From: Hoeflea_A sp965249925
Lineage (GTDB): Bacteria > Pseudomonadota > Alphaproteobacteria > Rhizobiales > Rhizobiaceae
Assembly (NCBI GenBank): GCA_965249925.1
Contig: OZ252260.1
Location: forward strand, 62,001 to 126,000
Length of the DNA stretch: 64,000 nt
Reading direction: 5' to 3'
Part shown: in pieces, positions 62,559 to 64,000 of the stretch
How the letters are laid out: the number at the start of each line of letters is the position of its first letter
Position numbering within the stretch: position 1 is the first letter of the stretch
The notes under the pieces: generated by a model
What the model was told of the DNA's origin: nothing
What the model saw: the letters and a program-made list of their open reading frames with translations, nothing else
Database searches by the model: none
Program-made: the position numbers and the translations under genes

Positions 62559-63803
62559 TTACCGGTTGATCTGAACCGCAGTCACCAGCTCGTCGACCGC
62601 CGTATCGCCGTCGTACTCGCCATTGAAGTGCGCCGTGATCACGTCATACATGGCATTCTTGATTGATGCCGGATTGGCATGGCCGTGGGCGAACGAGCCG
62701 TAGAGGTTGTTGCTCGCGGCCGCGGCCTTGAACTCCTCATAGCCCTGCTGACCGCAGGCATCGAGATCGCTGGCGTCGAGGTCGGTGCGCGCCGGCACGG
62801 AGCCCTTGACCTTGTTGAAGGCGATCTGGAAGCCCGGTGACAGGATGGCCTTGGCGAGCGCCGCCTGCTCGGCGGAGACCTCACCGGCCTGATCGAACAT
62901 CGCGAACTGGTCGGAGTTGAACGTCACCTGGTCCTGGGTGCCGGGGAAACGGAAGCACAGGAAGTCCGTGCCCGGTGTCTTGCCGGCATTGAGGAACTCG
63001 CCCTTGGCCCAGTCGCCCATCAGTTGGAACGCGGCCTCGCCGTTGATGACCATGGCGGTGGCAAGGTTCCAGTCACGGCCGGAGAAGTTGTCGTCGACGA
63101 AACCGCGCAGGGTTCCCATGCGGTCGAAGACTTCCTTCATCGTGTCGGAACTGAGGGCGTCTTCATCGAGCTCAATGAAAGCCTTCTGGTAGAATTCCGG
63201 ACCACCGGTCGCCATGGCGACCGCGTCGAAGATGGTCGCATCCTGCCACGCCTGGCCGCCATGGGCGAGCGCCACATGTCCGGCGTCCTTGGCCGCCTGC
63301 ATGGCGGCGACGAGTTCGTCCCAGGTCTGCGGCTGGCTAAGGCCGAGTTCGTCCATGATGGCCTTGTTGGCCCATACCCAGTTGGTCGAATGCACGTTAA
63401 CCGGAGCCGCGACCCACTGGTTGTCATGGGTGGCGAACTTCTGCAGTGCCGCCGGAATCACCTCGCCCCAGTTTGCCTCGTCGGCGATCGTGTTGAGGTT
63501 CGCCAGCGCGCCTTCCTTGGCCCAGTCGGTGATGTCGAAGCCGAGCATCTGAACGGCTGTCGGTGCGTTGCCGGACGTGACCCGGGCACGCAGGACGGTC
63601 ATCGCCTGCGTACCCCCGCCGCCTGCGACAGGCATATCCTGCCAGCCGATACCTTGTCCTTGAAGGTCGTCTTTCAGAACGTTCAATGCAGCGGCTTCAC
63701 CGCCGGACGTCCACCAGTGCAGCACCTCCACGTCTTCCGCGTGGGCAAGGCTGACCGTCCCAAGTGCGACGGATGCTGCGAGGATTGCTTTTGTGATACG
63801 CAT
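62559..63803 (-). CDS. Sugar ABC transporter substrate-binding protein
   Basis: This is a 414-aa family 1 binding protein. Signal peptide 1-22 (MRITKAILAASVALGTVSLA, cut at AHA-EDVEV), then VEVLHWWTSGGEAAAL and ITDWAKEGALANL typical of glucose/mannose-type binding proteins (GtsA-like). Aromatic residues in the ligand cleft (HWW, NWVWANK) suggest a sugar. It is the first transporter gene of the operon; a preceding aldehyde dehydrogenase gene (63867) is 63 nt upstream. Confidence 0.9.
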   Translation of the reverse strand: MRITKAILAASVALGTVSLAHAEDVEVLHWWTSGGEAAALNVLKDDLQGQGIGWQDMPVAGGGGTQAMTVLRARVTSGNAPTAVQMLGFDITDWAKEGALANLNTIADEANWGEVIPAALQKFATHDNQWVAAPVNVHSTNWVWANKAIMDELGLSQPQTWDELVAAMQAAKDAGHVALAHGGQAWQDATIFDAVAMATGGPEFYQKAFIELDEDALSSDTMKEVFDRMGTLRGFVDDNFSGRDWNLATAMVINGEAAFQLMGDWAKGEFLNAGKTPGTDFLCFRFPGTQDQVTFNSDQFAMFDQAGEVSAEQAALAKAILSPGFQIAFNKVKGSVPARTDLDASDLDACGQQGYEEFKAAAASNNLYGSFAHGHANPASIKNAMYDVITAHFNGEYDGDTAVDELVTAVQINR

Positions 63804-63866
63804 GGTTTCCTCCTTGTTGCGTAATCGTTTCTGACGTTGCGTCAGGTCGGGTGCGCTTTTCCGCTC

Positions 63867-64000
63867 ACACCCAAGGTGTCCGTGTGCGGCCGATCCGCAT
63901 GGTCACGGTTTTAGTCTCCAGAAATTCCTCCACGCCGTAGCGTCCCAGTTCGCGGCCCAGGCCGCTTTCCTTGACCCCGCCGAACGGCATTTCGGCGAAG
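63867..64000 (-). CDS. Aldehyde dehydrogenase, C-terminal end (cut by window)
   Basis: Only the last 44 codons are inside the window. They read EMPFGGVKESGLGRELGRYG then VEEFLETKTVTMRIG, the standard C-terminal signature of NAD(P)-dependent aldehyde dehydrogenases (PFGGxKxSGxGRE, E-Y/F-x-x-x-K). Stop at 63867-63869. It lies upstream of the binding protein gene and could convert aldehydes made by the GMC enzymes to acids. The remainder lies beyond 64000. Confidence 0.85.

Noticed and set aside
1..64000. tRNA, rRNA, CRISPR arrays, integrase/att sites
   Set aside because: Looked for and not seen; the phage-like genes lack integrase, capsid or lysis partners in view.

Overview
The window is high-GC DNA from an alphaproteobacterium. 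The evidence is a complete 'red-type' (form IC) Calvin-cycle operon with cbbX and a divergent cbbR, the codon bias, and many short-spaced operons with ATGA stop/start overlaps. A Hyphomicrobiales/Rhodospirillales-type lineage is most likely; the exact genus cannot be read from the sequence. I see no rRNA, tRNA or CRISPR array.

Layout. (1) 1-15960, plus strand: the distal part of a phage-tail-like (extracellular contractile injection system, eCIS-type) locus. It holds two large baseplate J-like proteins (the first cut by the window edge), a gpI-like tail protein, a 1204-aa protein with a beta-helix, a PASTA-repeat protein, and a 1223-aa DUF4157 protein with an HNH-like motif that is the best cargo candidate. 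(2) 15965-18715, minus: a 916-aa protein with a lysozyme-like N-terminal domain, an Asp/Gly linker and five ~85-residue beta repeats. (3) 18940-28903, minus: cbbF-P-T-K-A-L-S-X-E, driven from a promoter region shared with divergent cbbR (29024). A 27-bp perfect inverted repeat lies between cbbS and cbbX. (4) 29987-37138: an uptake and oxidation module with a Rieske oxygenase, a polar amino-acid-type ABC transporter, an AhpD-like protein, an XRE-cupin regulator, a ferredoxin reductase and an M29/NicX-like metalloenzyme. (5) 37135-39150, minus: a visibly AT-rich, translationally coupled trio of P450, stand-alone acyl carrier protein and LpxL-like acyltransferase, which looks horizontally acquired. 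(6) 39389-44911: rhodanese-type sulfurtransferase, MetE-C-like methyltransferase, VOC protein, renalase-like oxidoreductase and photolyase/cryptochrome. (7) 45129-51760: transglutaminase-DUF2126, circularly permuted ATP-grasp/alpha-E fusion and a second transglutaminase. (8) 51939-53516: acyl-CoA synthetase. (9) 53525-64000, minus: a sugar/polyol uptake and oxidation operon (aldehyde dehydrogenase end, sugar ABC transporter, two GMC oxidoreductases with an SDR, DUF993 aldolase-like protein, LacI regulator).

The parts most likely to be new are the P450-ACP-acyltransferase trio, the injection-system end with its DUF4157 candidate cargo, the lysozyme-like/beta-repeat protein beside it, and the two oxidation operons whose substrates cannot be assigned from sequence.
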